From an uncultured Clostridium sp. (GTDB lineage Bacteria; Bacillota; Clostridia; TANB77; CAG-508), in the NCBI GenBank assembly GCA_946545035.1, contig CAMNND010000001.1, forward strand, positions 1 to 64,000: a stretch of 64,000 nt of DNA, read 5' to 3'. Numbering within the stretch: position 1 is the first letter of the stretch; each line of letters begins with the position of its first letter. This document shows positions 1-5,504 of this stretch, piece after piece. Both the position numbers and the translations under genes were made by a program. The notes under the pieces are model-generated. The model made no database searches. It was not told where the DNA came from and saw only the letters and a list, made by a program, of their open reading frames with translations.

Positions 1-36
1 TGTGAGCATTTTATGGAGATGCTCAGTTCCTGTTTA

Positions 37-297
37 CTATCTGGCAATAAATGCCTTGATTACGTCCTCCGCATGGAGATACCCTTCTACCTCATCATCC
101 CAATCTTCATGTGCGGGTGGCATAGACTCTAGCAGCCCCTCTTTTGCACCATAAGTCCCACGACCATAAATAACAGAAACACGGCCAGAAGTAATAGGAG
201 AGGTAAAGTGAATGCGCTCAATACCAAAAGAGCAAGGGGTGGTGTAAGGAATTCCCAACTCATCCAGCGCAGCCGCGACCTTGTTCAGCTCGTCCAT
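37..297 (-). CDS. Small hypothetical early protein (86 aa)
   Basis: Leftward reading frame with ATG at 297 and a TAG stop. A purine-rich AAAGGAAA sequence lies just before the start and a good promoter lies upstream at 332-360. The product is acidic, contains one Trp coded by TGG (EDWDDE) and has no transmembrane segment or motif I recognise. It is the last of the series of separately promoted leftward genes. Placement and promoter, rather than homology, support it as a real gene. Function unknown. Confidence 0.6.
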   Translation of the reverse strand: MDELNKVAAALDELGIPYTTPCSFGIERIHFTSPITSGRVSVIYGRGTYGAKEGLLESMPPAHEDWDDEVEGYLHAEDVIKAFIAR

Positions 298-331
298 CTT
301 TTTTCCTTTCTTTTGGGTTGCCGTTAAGGCA

Positions 332-360
332 ATTGTAGCATAGAGGCAGAGTCTTTACAA
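332..360 (-). promoter_or_regulatory. Leftward sigma70-type promoter
   Basis: On the minus strand TTGTAA (355-360) and TACAAT (332-337) are separated by 17 nt. The promoter sits directly upstream of the gene at 37-297, and a palindrome copy lies 37 nt further upstream. Confidence 0.6.
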
Positions 361-397
361 CGTGGGTAGACTCTTCATAGTCTTTTCATAACTCAGT

Positions 398-412
398 ACC
401 GAAGTCCTTCGG
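398..412. repeat. Early-region palindrome copy 1
   Basis: ACCGAAG-TC-CTTCGG, a hairpin-forming palindrome 37 nt upstream of the -35 box of the 332-360 promoter. It is one of six related copies at 398, 1168, 1689, 2387, 3017 and 3393. No T-run follows it on either strand, so it is not a classical terminator. A protein binding site or RNA processing element is more likely. Confidence 0.6.
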
Positions 413-459
413 CTTAAAGATGCGGAGGTTTTGTGAAGGGACCTCCAAACTCTTGACTT

Positions 460-726
460 TTATTCATTAACTGTTACACGGTCAATTTCAATTTCACCAT
501 ACTCATTTGACCACATATCACCATCCATGTAAGCGGTGAGAGGAAATGAATAACCCCAAGGCTCTTCATAATAGTCAAAAGTAATAGTAAGGTTGGGTTG
601 CTTCATAACGAGATTGATAAACTGCATAGCTGCACGTCCCGCGAGTGCAAGATTAGAATACACTCCATACACAACCACATGGTCATGGTAGCCATACACG
701 GTAGTCTTAACAACATAAACAATCAT
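460..726 (-). CDS. Small hypothetical early protein (88 aa)
   Basis: ATG at 726 is preceded by GGAAGGGA at a suitable distance; the stop is TAA. Both Trp residues use TGG. There is no recognisable domain. The central stretch with repeated Tyr, Val and Gly suggests a compact beta-rich fold, but that is only an impression. It follows the two membrane-peptide genes at 739-867 and 870-1058 with very short spacers and probably shares their promoter. A G-rich hairpin and then palindrome copy 1 lie after its stop. Function unknown. Confidence 0.6.
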   Translation of the reverse strand: MIVYVVKTTVYGYHDHVVVYGVYSNLALAGRAAMQFINLVMKQPNLTITFDYYEEPWGYSFPLTAYMDGDMWSNEYGEIEIDRVTVNE

Positions 727-738
727 GATTTTCCCTTC

Positions 739-867
739 CTACAGTGTGAACATGAAAAGTAAAAAACAAATAAGCCATCCGAACAAAAAATACTCACAAA
801 TGCTTGACAAGAAGAAACAAATTATTCCAAGGGATACAACTACACATTCAAACCAGCCATAGTGCAT
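739..867 (-). CDS. Tiny hydrophobic membrane protein (42 aa)
   Basis: A short leftward gene. ATG at 867 follows a GGGGG Shine-Dalgarno-like run six bases upstream, and this run overlaps the end of the 870-1058 gene, which suggests translational coupling. The product is almost wholly hydrophobic (segments VVVSLGIICFF and GWLICFLLFMF) and can be read as one or two membrane helices. Both Trp codons are TGG and the stop is TAG. It may act with the neighbouring 62-aa membrane protein. A holin-like, exclusion or membrane-modifying role is possible but not shown. Confidence 0.5.
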   Translation of the reverse strand: MHYGWFECVVVSLGIICFFLSSICEYFLFGWLICFLLFMFTL

Positions 868-869
868 TT

Positions 870-1058
870 TTAACCCCCAAAGACCATAATAGTGACATAC
901 ACAAGACAAGAGGTAACAAAAGCAGTCATTGCCATAGAACAGATAAAAATGACATAGGGCGCAAACTTCTCATTGTCATAAAAATACCACGCAAGGAAAT
1001 AAGTTGCCGCATACAGAATCGCACAAGCAACTGCAAAACCAAAGAAGTTAATACCCAT
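870..1058 (-). CDS. Small two-helix membrane protein (62 aa)
   Basis: I chose the internal ATG at 1058 because GAGAAAGGA lies just upstream; a longer frame back to 1112 would read through the ribosome binding site and -10 box. The product has two clear membrane segments (about residues 5-26 and 34-58) joined by a short charged loop (YDNEKFAPY). The stop is TAA. It is the first gene of a leftward unit with 739-867 and 460-726, served by the promoter at 1092-1120. Its size and topology fit a holin or a superinfection-exclusion peptide. Its place in the early region, away from lysis genes, argues against a classical holin. Confidence 0.55.
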   Translation of the reverse strand: MGINFFGFAVACAILYAATYFLAWYFYDNEKFAPYVIFICSMAMTAFVTSCLVYVTIMVFGG

Positions 1059-1091
1059 TTCTAAAATCCTTTCTCTCTTTTGGACAATTAA

Positions 1092-1120
1092 ATTATACCA
1101 AATTAAATTCATTCTGTCAT
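1092..1120 (-). promoter_or_regulatory. Leftward sigma70-type promoter
   Basis: ATGACA (1115-1120) and a perfect TATAAT (1092-1097) on the minus strand with 17-nt spacing. It drives the membrane-protein unit starting at 1058. Palindrome copy 2 lies 47 nt upstream. Confidence 0.65.
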
Positions 1121-1167
1121 GAGATTTTCAATTTCACAATTTCTCCATATTTTTTCTACATCTTAGA

Positions 1168-1183
1168 ACCGAGGTACTTCGGT
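1168..1183. repeat. Early-region palindrome copy 2
   Basis: ACCGAGGTACTTCGGT, with flanks (ACATCTTAGA before, TCTTAAAGTGT after) that extend the imperfect dyad to roughly 40 bp. It lies 47 nt upstream of the promoter at 1092-1120. Confidence 0.6.
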
Positions 1184-1199
1184 CTTAAAGTGTGAAGAA

Positions 1200-1283
1200 T
1201 TAATGAAGCGGATGGCGCCCGCATGGACGCCCGCATACTCCAATCATCGCCGCAACCAATAAAACAAATGTTCGTCTTGTCAT
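1200..1283 (-). CDS. Possible tiny secreted or lipoprotein-like peptide (27 aa)
   Basis: The frame starts at ATG 1283, four bases after the stop of the 1285-1359 peptide, and ends with TAA. The N-terminus looks like a short signal sequence (MTRRTFVLLVAAMIGVCG, two Arg then a hydrophobic core). A Cys follows, but the residues before it are a poor lipobox. The ribosome binding site is weak, so expression would depend on coupling to the upstream gene. It could be spurious. Confidence 0.3.
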   Translation of the reverse strand: MTRRTFVLLVAAMIGVCGRPCGRHPLH

Positions 1284-1284
1284 T

Positions 1285-1359
1285 TTACTTCACATTCCAT
1301 ACGATAAAAGCAATAGGCGCTACATACAGCATAGCAAACATAGCAATAAAGTCAAACAT
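1285..1359 (-). CDS. Possible tiny membrane peptide (24 aa)
   Basis: ATG at 1359 sits two bases after the TAG of the 1362-1613 gene, with AGGTGG five bases upstream. The product is hydrophobic over most of its length (MFDFIAMFAMLYVAPIAFIV) with a short charged tail, consistent with one membrane helix. The tight coupling to its neighbour and the usable ribosome binding site are the main support. There is no homology I can name. Confidence 0.4.
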   Translation of the reverse strand: MFDFIAMFAMLYVAPIAFIVWNVK

Positions 1360-1361
1360 AA

Positions 1362-1613
1362 CTACCACCTAATCAGAAAGTAACCACGATTATAATACTC
1401 AACCACATAACCATTAGAACGGAGAATGTGCAAGACCGCTTCAATCATACCCATGTCAAGTTTTACAGGCGGCTGATAGGTCGCATTTGTGTCACCATGC
1501 GCCGCATGATAAACGATAGTTGCATCGATAGTTTCAAGCATAGTGAGGATAGCAGACTCATTGTGAGCATGGTAGGCTGTGACTCTCGCTTTTGCTTCGT
1601 CTGCCTTAATCAT
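1362..1613 (-). CDS. Small hypothetical early protein (83 aa)
   Basis: ATG at 1613 follows GAGAGGAT; the stop is TAG. The product is soluble-looking and probably mainly helical. It ends in an alternating stretch (YVVEYYNRGYFLIRW) that looks like a beta hairpin. The single Trp is TGG. It heads a leftward unit with the two tiny peptides at 1285-1359 and 1200-1283 and has its own promoter at 1643-1671. Function unknown. Confidence 0.6.
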   Translation of the reverse strand: MIKADEAKARVTAYHAHNESAILTMLETIDATIVYHAAHGDTNATYQPPVKLDMGMIEAVLHILRSNGYVVEYYNRGYFLIRW

Positions 1614-1642
1614 TTTCTTATCCTCTCTCTTGGACTAACTAT

Positions 1643-1671
1643 ATACTATCAAATCCAAGAGACAAAAACAA
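1643..1671 (-). promoter_or_regulatory. Probable leftward promoter
   Basis: TTGTTT (1666-1671), 17 nt, TAGTAT (1643-1648) on the minus strand, upstream of the gene starting at 1613. Weaker than the other early promoters. Palindrome copy 3 lies only 17 nt upstream. Confidence 0.45.
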
Positions 1672-1688
1672 ATTCTACACATTTTAGA

Positions 1689-1703
1689 ACCGAAGTGCTT
1701 CGG
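1689..1703. repeat. Early-region palindrome copy 3
   Basis: ACCGAAGTGCTTCGG, with outer arms CACATTTTAG and CTAAGTTGTG that extend the dyad to about 38 bp. Confidence 0.6.
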
Positions 1704-1751
1704 CGCTAAGTTGTGGGGTTTTTGTGAAGATACCCTAACTTCTTTTTTTTA

Positions 1752-2291
1752 TTACTTTAACCGTCCTTCTTTTTTCATTTTTGCAATTCTTTCCATAGCA
1801 ATAGCATAGGGGACAACGCCTTTTTCTTCAATAATTCGCGCAACCATTTCATCATGAGTTTCATTTCTTTCTGTAGAATAAGGCGCGGGAATAGGTGGGT
1901 TATAATCAGATATTGCATCCAAAACAAGAAAACCATTATTATAAATTTTAAGGAATAGCTGTTCTGTAATTTGGAACCACTCTTGACGATGTTTTTTAAT
2001 ACTAATTTTTGCTAGTGTTTTGTGATAATAGCCTTCGTGGTCTGTTTGTACAGTTTCAATCCAATCAATATAGTAAATGGCAGAATTATTAGTGCGATAG
2101 GCAGAAATTCTATTCTGCAATTTTGTAGTTTGCCCGACCTTAACCCAATAAGAAACCTCTTTGGTGAAAGGATTAAAAAGAGCTTGGCCGACAAGATACA
2201 GCCCACAGCACGGACCCTTCAAAAGTTTGGTCTTGAAATTGTCAGTGATGCAGTTTCCGCACTCTCGCATAAAATTCTCAGTCCAGCGCAT
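1752..2291 (-). CDS. GIY-YIG-like (T5orf172-type) nuclease domain protein (179 aa)
   Basis: The start is set at ATG 2291. The frame continues to 2315, but that extra part simply translates the ribosome binding site AGAAAGGAAAG. The first half carries features of the T5orf172/GIY-YIG group: GLYLVGQ in the GIY position, YWVKVGQTT in the YIG position, a following Arg-rich turn (LQNRISAYRT), then DHEGYYHKTL and EWF, which resemble the later catalytic Glu region. Family members are small phage or bacterial endonucleases, often of unknown target. A Cys-containing N-terminus (CGNC, CC) might bind metal. All four Trp codons are TGG. It is in a single-gene unit with its own promoter at 2320-2347. The family call is from motif pattern only. 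Confidence 0.6.
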   Translation of the reverse strand: MRWTENFMRECGNCITDNFKTKLLKGPCCGLYLVGQALFNPFTKEVSYWVKVGQTTKLQNRISAYRTNNSAIYYIDWIETVQTDHEGYYHKTLAKISIKKHRQEWFQITEQLFLKIYNNGFLVLDAISDYNPPIPAPYSTERNETHDEMVARIIEEKGVVPYAIAMERIAKMKKEGRLK

Positions 2292-2319
2292 TTCTTTCCT
2301 TTCTCTTGGAGACAATTAA

Positions 2320-2347
2320 ATAATATCATTTTGAAAAAAGATGTCAA
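2320..2347 (-). promoter_or_regulatory. Strong leftward promoter
   Basis: Perfect TTGACA (2342-2347), 16 nt, TATTAT (2320-2325) on the minus strand, just upstream of the gene starting at 2291. Palindrome copy 4 lies 39 nt upstream. Confidence 0.7.
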
Positions 2348-2386
2348 GAACGTTTTTCATTTTCATTTTTCGTTCATAAGTTAAGG

Positions 2387-2400
2387 CCGAAGAACTTCGG
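2387..2400. repeat. Early-region palindrome copy 4
   Basis: CCGAAGAACTTCGG, flanked by TTCATAAGTTAA and TTTCAAATTGTGAA, which make a longer imperfect dyad. It lies between the terminator at 2440-2472 and the promoter at 2320-2347. Confidence 0.6.
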
Positions 2401-2439
2401 TTTCAAATTGTGAAGGAACAGTGATTTTTTTCGATTTTC

Positions 2440-2472
2440 AAAAAAAAAAAAAGTGGCCCTAATTGGGGCCAC
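2440..2472 (-). terminator. Leftward factor-independent terminator
   Basis: On the minus strand GTGGCCCC-AATTA-GGGCCAC is followed by a run of about 13 T. It lies directly after the 2496-2882 gene. Because a true terminator is present here, the separate palindrome at 2387 is unlikely to serve the same purpose. Confidence 0.8.
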
Positions 2473-2495
2473 GCGCAATTTCATTTTTAAATGGC

Positions 2496-2882
2496 TCACT
2501 CACCGTAAACCTTTGCATAAGCGACCTTCTTACCGTCACCCTTTGTGAACAGACCCATCTCACAAGCAACGCGAAGCACTGCGGCGGCCTTTTGCGTGGT
2601 CATAATCTCAGGCTTACCCATGGCAACAACATCCTTTGTCGTAACCACATCACCCGCATGGTCATAGACCCACTGTGCAAGGGCTTCATTACCCTTACGA
2701 GCCTTAGAGATAGCCTTCGCACGTGGCTTCGACAGCTGCTCAACCATCTTACTCATGACCTCAATAGTCGCGAGGTAATCAACATCTGCGAGGGCTTCGG
2801 GGCGAATAGCTTCAGTATTCATGTAGTCAAGAGCGGTAATAGCGATAGACAGAGCGGACTTGCGAGTGATGTTAGTGGCCAT
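2496..2882 (-). CDS. Helical, possibly DNA-binding early protein (128 aa)
   Basis: ATG at 2882 is followed by a helical N-terminus (Ala, Ile, Met-rich) and a basic middle (KPRAKAISKARKGNE). The C-terminal third is built like a winged helix: VVTTKDVVAMG, a helix with TTQKAAAVLRVACEMG, then a strand-turn-strand KGDGKKVAYAKV. Similar small proteins occur in early regions of other phages of Gram-positive hosts, but I cannot name a family. The stop codon is TGA, read here as a real stop. If TGA were Trp, only three residues would be added before TAA. The base composition is more GC-rich than its neighbours. Strong promoter at 2951-2979, terminator at 2440-2472. Confidence 0.65.
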   Translation of the reverse strand: MATNITRKSALSIAITALDYMNTEAIRPEALADVDYLATIEVMSKMVEQLSKPRAKAISKARKGNEALAQWVYDHAGDVVTTKDVVAMGKPEIMTTQKAAAVLRVACEMGLFTKGDGKKVAYAKVYGE

Positions 2883-2950
2883 TGTGACCTTCTTTCTGCG
2901 AAGAACTCTTCGCGGTTTTGGGAGTGCCCTTTGCCCTCCCGCTGATTAAT

Positions 2951-2979
2951 AATATACTCTCTTCTTTTGGAGGCGTCAA
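2951..2979 (-). promoter_or_regulatory. Strong leftward promoter
   Basis: TTGACG (2974-2979), 17 nt, TATATT (2951-2956) on the minus strand, serving the gene at 2496-2882. Palindrome copy 5 lies 37 nt upstream. Confidence 0.7.
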
Positions 2980-3016
2980 TGATTTTTTTGCTTTCACATT
3001 TTCATCACACGAACGA

Positions 3017-3032
3017 ACCGAAGTACTTCGGT
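3017..3032. repeat. Early-region palindrome copy 5
   Basis: Perfect palindrome ACCGAAGTACTTCGGT, the cleanest copy of the family, 37 nt upstream of the -35 box at 2974-2979. Confidence 0.65.
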
Positions 3033-3078
3033 TTAGAAATGCGAATTTTTTGTAGAGAAATTCACAAAACTCTTTTGA

Positions 3079-3297
3079 TTAATAAATTCCGATAAAAGTT
3101 GCATGAGGTGCAGTATTTGTATTATCACACGCATTTAGACTTTCATTCTCGCAATAATCGATACCTAAATCTGTAGACCAAACTTCCCTTTTTCCCCATC
3201 CTTCCGATGCTTCATAAGTGTCATAGATACGGACTTCGATATCTCCATTATCTTTCATGAGCTGTTCAAGAATAGAAATCAATTCAGAAACTAGCAT
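3079..3297 (-). CDS. Small acidic hypothetical early protein (72 aa)
   Basis: The start is ATG 3297, after AGAAAGGAAAG. The frame upstream to 3321 only translates this binding site and gives the same false N-terminus as at 2315. The product is acidic and soluble, with an N-terminal helix (LVSELISILEQLMKDNG) and a mixed C-terminal half. Two Trp codons, both TGG; TAA stop. A -10-like TATTAT is at 3326-3331, but the -35 is poor. It resembles small phage proteins with a short helix and a beta sheet, with no family I can name. Confidence 0.55.
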   Translation of the reverse strand: MLVSELISILEQLMKDNGDIEVRIYDTYEASEGWGKREVWSTDLGIDYCENESLNACDNTNTAPHATFIGIY

Positions 3298-3392
3298 TTC
3301 TTTCCTTTCTCTTGGGGACAATTAGATAATACTACAAGATGTGTAAAGGAAACTAATTTGTTTTTCAAGTTCATAATTAGAACATAATTATG

Positions 3393-3410
3393 CACCGAAG
3401 TTCTTCGGTG
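3393..3410. repeat. Early-region palindrome copy 6
   Basis: CACCGAAGTTCTTCGGTG, with outer arms CATAATTATG and TTAAATTGTG. It lies about 38 nt upstream of the expected -35 position for the gene starting at 3297. Confidence 0.6.
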
Positions 3411-3429
3411 TTAAATTGTGAAGGAAACA

Positions 3430-3660
3430 TGGATATTTTTTAAATTCAACTCGCCCATGCGGCGCTTGGCAAGCACACGAACGAGGAAACACAAATTTTT
3501 ATTACTCCCAAAGTGAGAGAGGGTCTAGAATTTTCTCACTTCGGGGTCCTCATTGGTGCGGGTGTGGGGACGTTCACCCCTACTATCTACGCGGGATGCC
3601 CCCTACGCCGAAGCCAAGAGTCATTTTCTTTCCCCCTTTCTTCTTTGTTCTCCTGACAAT
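3430..3660 (-). other. Leftward leader or small RNA candidate with a 13-codon ORF
   Basis: There is no ordinary gene here. Downstream of the promoter at 3665-3693, the minus strand has a strong binding site (AGAAAGGGGGAAAG) and an ATG at 3624 that opens only 13 codons (MTLGFGVGGIPRR, TAG at 3583). After that come hairpin-forming stretches, for example AAGTGAGA/TCTCACTT around 3505-3535 and a G/C-rich stem near 3560-3585. This could be a regulatory leader, a small RNA or the remains of a decayed gene. Confidence 0.3.
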
Positions 3661-3664
3661 TAAT

Positions 3665-3693
3665 ACTATACAGAATGAAGCTAAAGGAAGCAA
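3665..3693 (-). promoter_or_regulatory. Leftward promoter
   Basis: TTGCTT (3688-3693), 17 nt, TATAGT (3665-3670) on the minus strand, upstream of the short leader ORF at 3583-3624. Confidence 0.5.
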
Positions 3694-3871
3694 GGAATTT
3701 TTTCAATTCACATTTTCTTCACTTTTAGGAGCCGGGTTTCTACAGCTGCGTAATATGTATTTTTAAAGGAAACTACCATATTTTTCATTTTTTAAATTTT
3801 TATTTTTTCCGCCCTTATAGCGTCATTTCTATAGAGATAACGTTTATAGAGATTTTGTGTTTTTCAATTTT

Positions 3872-3915
3872 ATCTTCACAGAATCTTCACAAAATCTACA
3901 CAGAATCTTCATAAT
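3872..3915. repeat. Four 11-bp direct repeats
   Basis: ATCTTCACAGA, ATCTTCACAAA, ATCTACACAGA and ATCTTCATAAT follow one another with exact 11-bp phasing. Related TGTGGAGATT motifs in inverted sense occur at about 4041 and 4124. The one-helical-turn spacing and the AT-rich surroundings suggest cooperative protein binding, for example a replication initiator. Confidence 0.6.
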
Positions 3916-4019
3916 TTGTTCGTTTTTGTGTTCGGGGCCGTTCTTACTTTTAACTCTAACAGACAGATATGGAGAAAATGTGTAGGATTTTCATTTTTAT
4001 AATTAATCTACAAATTCGA

Positions 4020-4041
4020 GCCGAGGGTTCGGCGTTTTTTT
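4020..4041 (+). terminator. Rightward terminator-like hairpin
   Basis: GCCGAGGGTTCGGC is followed by GTTTTTTT. The stem is short (five base pairs) but has the right layout. It lies in the gene-poor 3.7-4.45 kb region, so which transcript it would end is unclear. Confidence 0.35.
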
Positions 4042-4256
4042 GTGGAGATTGTGAGGAAACAGAAAAAAGTTTCATTTGTGGGTTGTTTTTGTCTGTGCGA
4101 TGTGCTAAAATTTTCGGCCAACTGTGGAGATTTTGTGGAGAAATTTCATATTTAAAAGTTATGGAGTTTTTTCATTTTTTTCATGTTTCATATAAAAAAC
4201 ATAATTAGATACCGGAGTTTTAGGAACTTTTTAGTTTTTAATATTTTATCTACAAT

Positions 4257-4476
4257 TGTTGATAATGTTGAGATTGTTGAAAATTTTCGTGTTGAAATTG
4301 TTGAAAACTTTCGGCCATACAAGGAACCGGAAACTTTTTTATGTTGAAAATGTTGAAAACTCTTCGGCCGCGCGCGAGAATGTTGAAAACTTATCTCCAG
4401 GTGCTTGGTTTTCAACATAGTTATCAACATGTAAGTGTAAAAGAAAAGGGCGCCCGCAGGCGCCCTATGTTGAAAA
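4257..4476. other. Candidate replication origin: iteron / DnaA-box-like cluster
   Basis: Nine copies of a TTWTCAACA motif occur in 220 bp. TTTTCAACA (or its complement TGTTGAAAA) is at 4275, 4299, 4342, 4351, 4381, 4409 and 4468. TTATCAACA (or its complement) is at 4257 and 4421. TTATCAACA differs by one base from the classical DnaA box TTATCCACA. The cluster lies in an AT-rich gene-free stretch next to the 11-bp repeats at 3872. This is typical of phage or plasmid origins. No initiator gene is identified in the window. Confidence 0.5.
4440..4465 (-). terminator. Leftward terminator
   Basis: On the minus strand GGGCGCC-TGCG-GGCGCCC is followed by TTTTCTTTT. It lies 12 bp after the stop of the 54-aa gene at 4477-4641, ending the 4.5-5.5 kb leftward unit just before the iteron cluster. 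Confidence 0.75.
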
Positions 4477-4641
4477 CTAGCAGGGATAGGTTTGTGCATC
4501 GATTTCGTTGCACCAGATTTGCAGCTCGACCAGAGTATCGAAAAACTGTCCGCAGAACGGCGTCCAATAAGCATCATATAAAGTGTTATAAAAGAGCGGA
4601 TAATCACGGGAAAGAGTGAGGGTGCAGACGAATTCACTCAT
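4477..4641 (-). CDS. Small hypothetical protein (54 aa)
   Basis: ATG at 4641 has a good GGAGG seven bases upstream; the stop is TAG. The product is aromatic- and Cys-containing (CTLTLSRDYPLFY, WTPFCGQFFD, IWCNEIDA) and may form a small compact domain. Both Trp codons are TGG. It is the last gene of the leftward unit before the terminator at 4440-4465. A longer overlapping minus-strand frame at 4188-4637 crosses that terminator and has no binding site, so I prefer this one. Confidence 0.55.
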   Translation of the reverse strand: MSEFVCTLTLSRDYPLFYNTLYDAYWTPFCGQFFDTLVELQIWCNEIDAQTYPC

Positions 4642-4705
4642 AGGATAACCTCCAAAGTAGTTGTTGACGTGATGGGGTAGGTCGATTAACCTACCCCGCT
4701 ATGAG

Positions 4706-4882
4706 CTAGTAGCGCTTGGCTGCAAGCAGCTCCGCGATTTCATCGTAGTCGCGTTCCTGCTGGACACACCGCTCTGCCATATACCGCGTTTTAAAGCGGC
4801 CACATTCGCGGCCACTCTCATCGGTGACGATAAAGCGGCGAACGTTCATATCGAGCGTGATGACGTAAGTATGGTTGAACAT
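4706..4882 (-). CDS. Small hypothetical protein (58 aa)
   Basis: The start is placed at ATG 4882, five bases after GGAGG; the frame extends to 4924 without a better start. The product begins as a beta hairpin (HTYVITLDMNVRRFIVTDESG) and ends in a charged helix (AERCVQQERDYDEIAELLAAKRY). The base composition is about half GC, as for its neighbours at 4477-4641 and 4946-5464, and higher than the rest of the window. Function unknown. Confidence 0.6.
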   Translation of the reverse strand: MFNHTYVITLDMNVRRFIVTDESGRECGRFKTRYMAERCVQQERDYDEIAELLAAKRY

Positions 4883-4945
4883 TGTTTCCTCCATTCTATG
4901 TGGTAAGTGATAGGGTAGGGCCAAACGGCCCTACCCTGTTAGATA

Positions 4946-5464
4946 CTAGTTGTTCATCAGACCCGCCAGCGTCTCATAGGTCATCATCGAGCCGTCGTAG
5001 CCTGTTTTAATCTCCACATCTGCCACGTCTGTATGGTAGATATGTGCATCAGTGTTGTAGTTCCACGTTTGGTGGTAGATATTCTCTACCGCCCACGCTT
5101 CGAAGCGAACGCCCCTATTGTTAGCTTTTACCGTACCGTCTTTAGCACTGATATGGCTAACATATGGAGCGCTACGACGCTCGTACTCTTCGAGCGTCAT
5201 TGTATGCATGTCACTCATCATGTTGATGAGCGCCGCCTTTTGGCGATTAGTGGGCTTTATGCGCAGTTTAGGCAGACCGTTGGCAGCCGTGCCAAGGTAG
5301 CAATACGTGAGTAACCAGTTGAGGTCAATGCGGATATAACCATAGTAAATGCGACCAGACAGCTCAACCATCATGAGCAACTTATGAGTGAATGCATATT
5401 CATCATAGTATTCGCAAAAAGTGCGAAACATAGGCGAATTGTTGTCCTTACGTGTGCGTGCCAT
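4946..5464 (-). CDS. Hypothetical protein with a possible PD-(D/E)XK-like motif (172 aa)
   Basis: I use ATG 5464, which has GGAG nine bases upstream; an upstream TTG at 5479 is possible but overlaps the binding site. The C-terminal part contains RGVRFEAWAVENI and, after about 25 residues, DVADVEIKTG. This is reminiscent of the E...D...ExK arrangement of restriction-type nucleases, but the spacing and fold are unproven. All three Trp codons are TGG. The gene is GC-richer than the phage average, and a perfect parS site lies 25 bp upstream of its start, so its own promoter region carries the site. Could be plasmid-derived. Function uncertain. Confidence 0.5.
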   Translation of the reverse strand: MARTRKDNNSPMFRTFCEYYDEYAFTHKLLMMVELSGRIYYGYIRIDLNWLLTYCYLGTAANGLPKLRIKPTNRQKAALINMMSDMHTMTLEEYERRSAPYVSHISAKDGTVKANNRGVRFEAWAVENIYHQTWNYNTDAHIYHTDVADVEIKTGYDGSMMTYETLAGLMNN

Positions 5465-5488
5465 TTGTAGCATCTCCAATCTTGTGAG

Positions 5489-5504
5489 TGTTTCACGTGA
5501 AACA
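5489..5504. promoter_or_regulatory. Perfect parS-like site (ParB/Spo0J binding)
   Basis: The 16-bp palindrome TGTTTCACGTGAAACA matches the consensus chromosomal parS of Bacillus and many other bacteria at every position. A chance match in 64 kb is very unlikely (on the order of 1 in 100,000 for a fixed 16-mer). It lies between the 4946-5464 gene and the gene-free region to its right. I see no parA or parB gene in the window, so the site could recruit host ParB. Confidence 0.8.

Noticed and set aside
870..1058. Holin assignment for the 62-aa membrane protein
   Set aside because: Topology fits, but it is in the early leftward region with no lysis genes nearby.
2292..2315. N-terminal extension MSPRERKEM (also at 3298-3321)
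   Set aside because: It is the translation of the ribosome binding site in two unrelated genes.
3440..3620. tRNA gene
   Set aside because: Stable stems are present, but no cloverleaf with a T-loop sequence could be built.
3969..4208. Rightward 79-aa frame
   Set aside because: No binding site, lies across repeats and a terminator-like hairpin, and has an odd Cys/Phe-rich composition.
4188..4637. Leftward 149-aa frame
   Set aside because: Crosses a strong terminator and the iteron cluster; the 54-aa frame with GGAGG at 4641 explains the same start area better.
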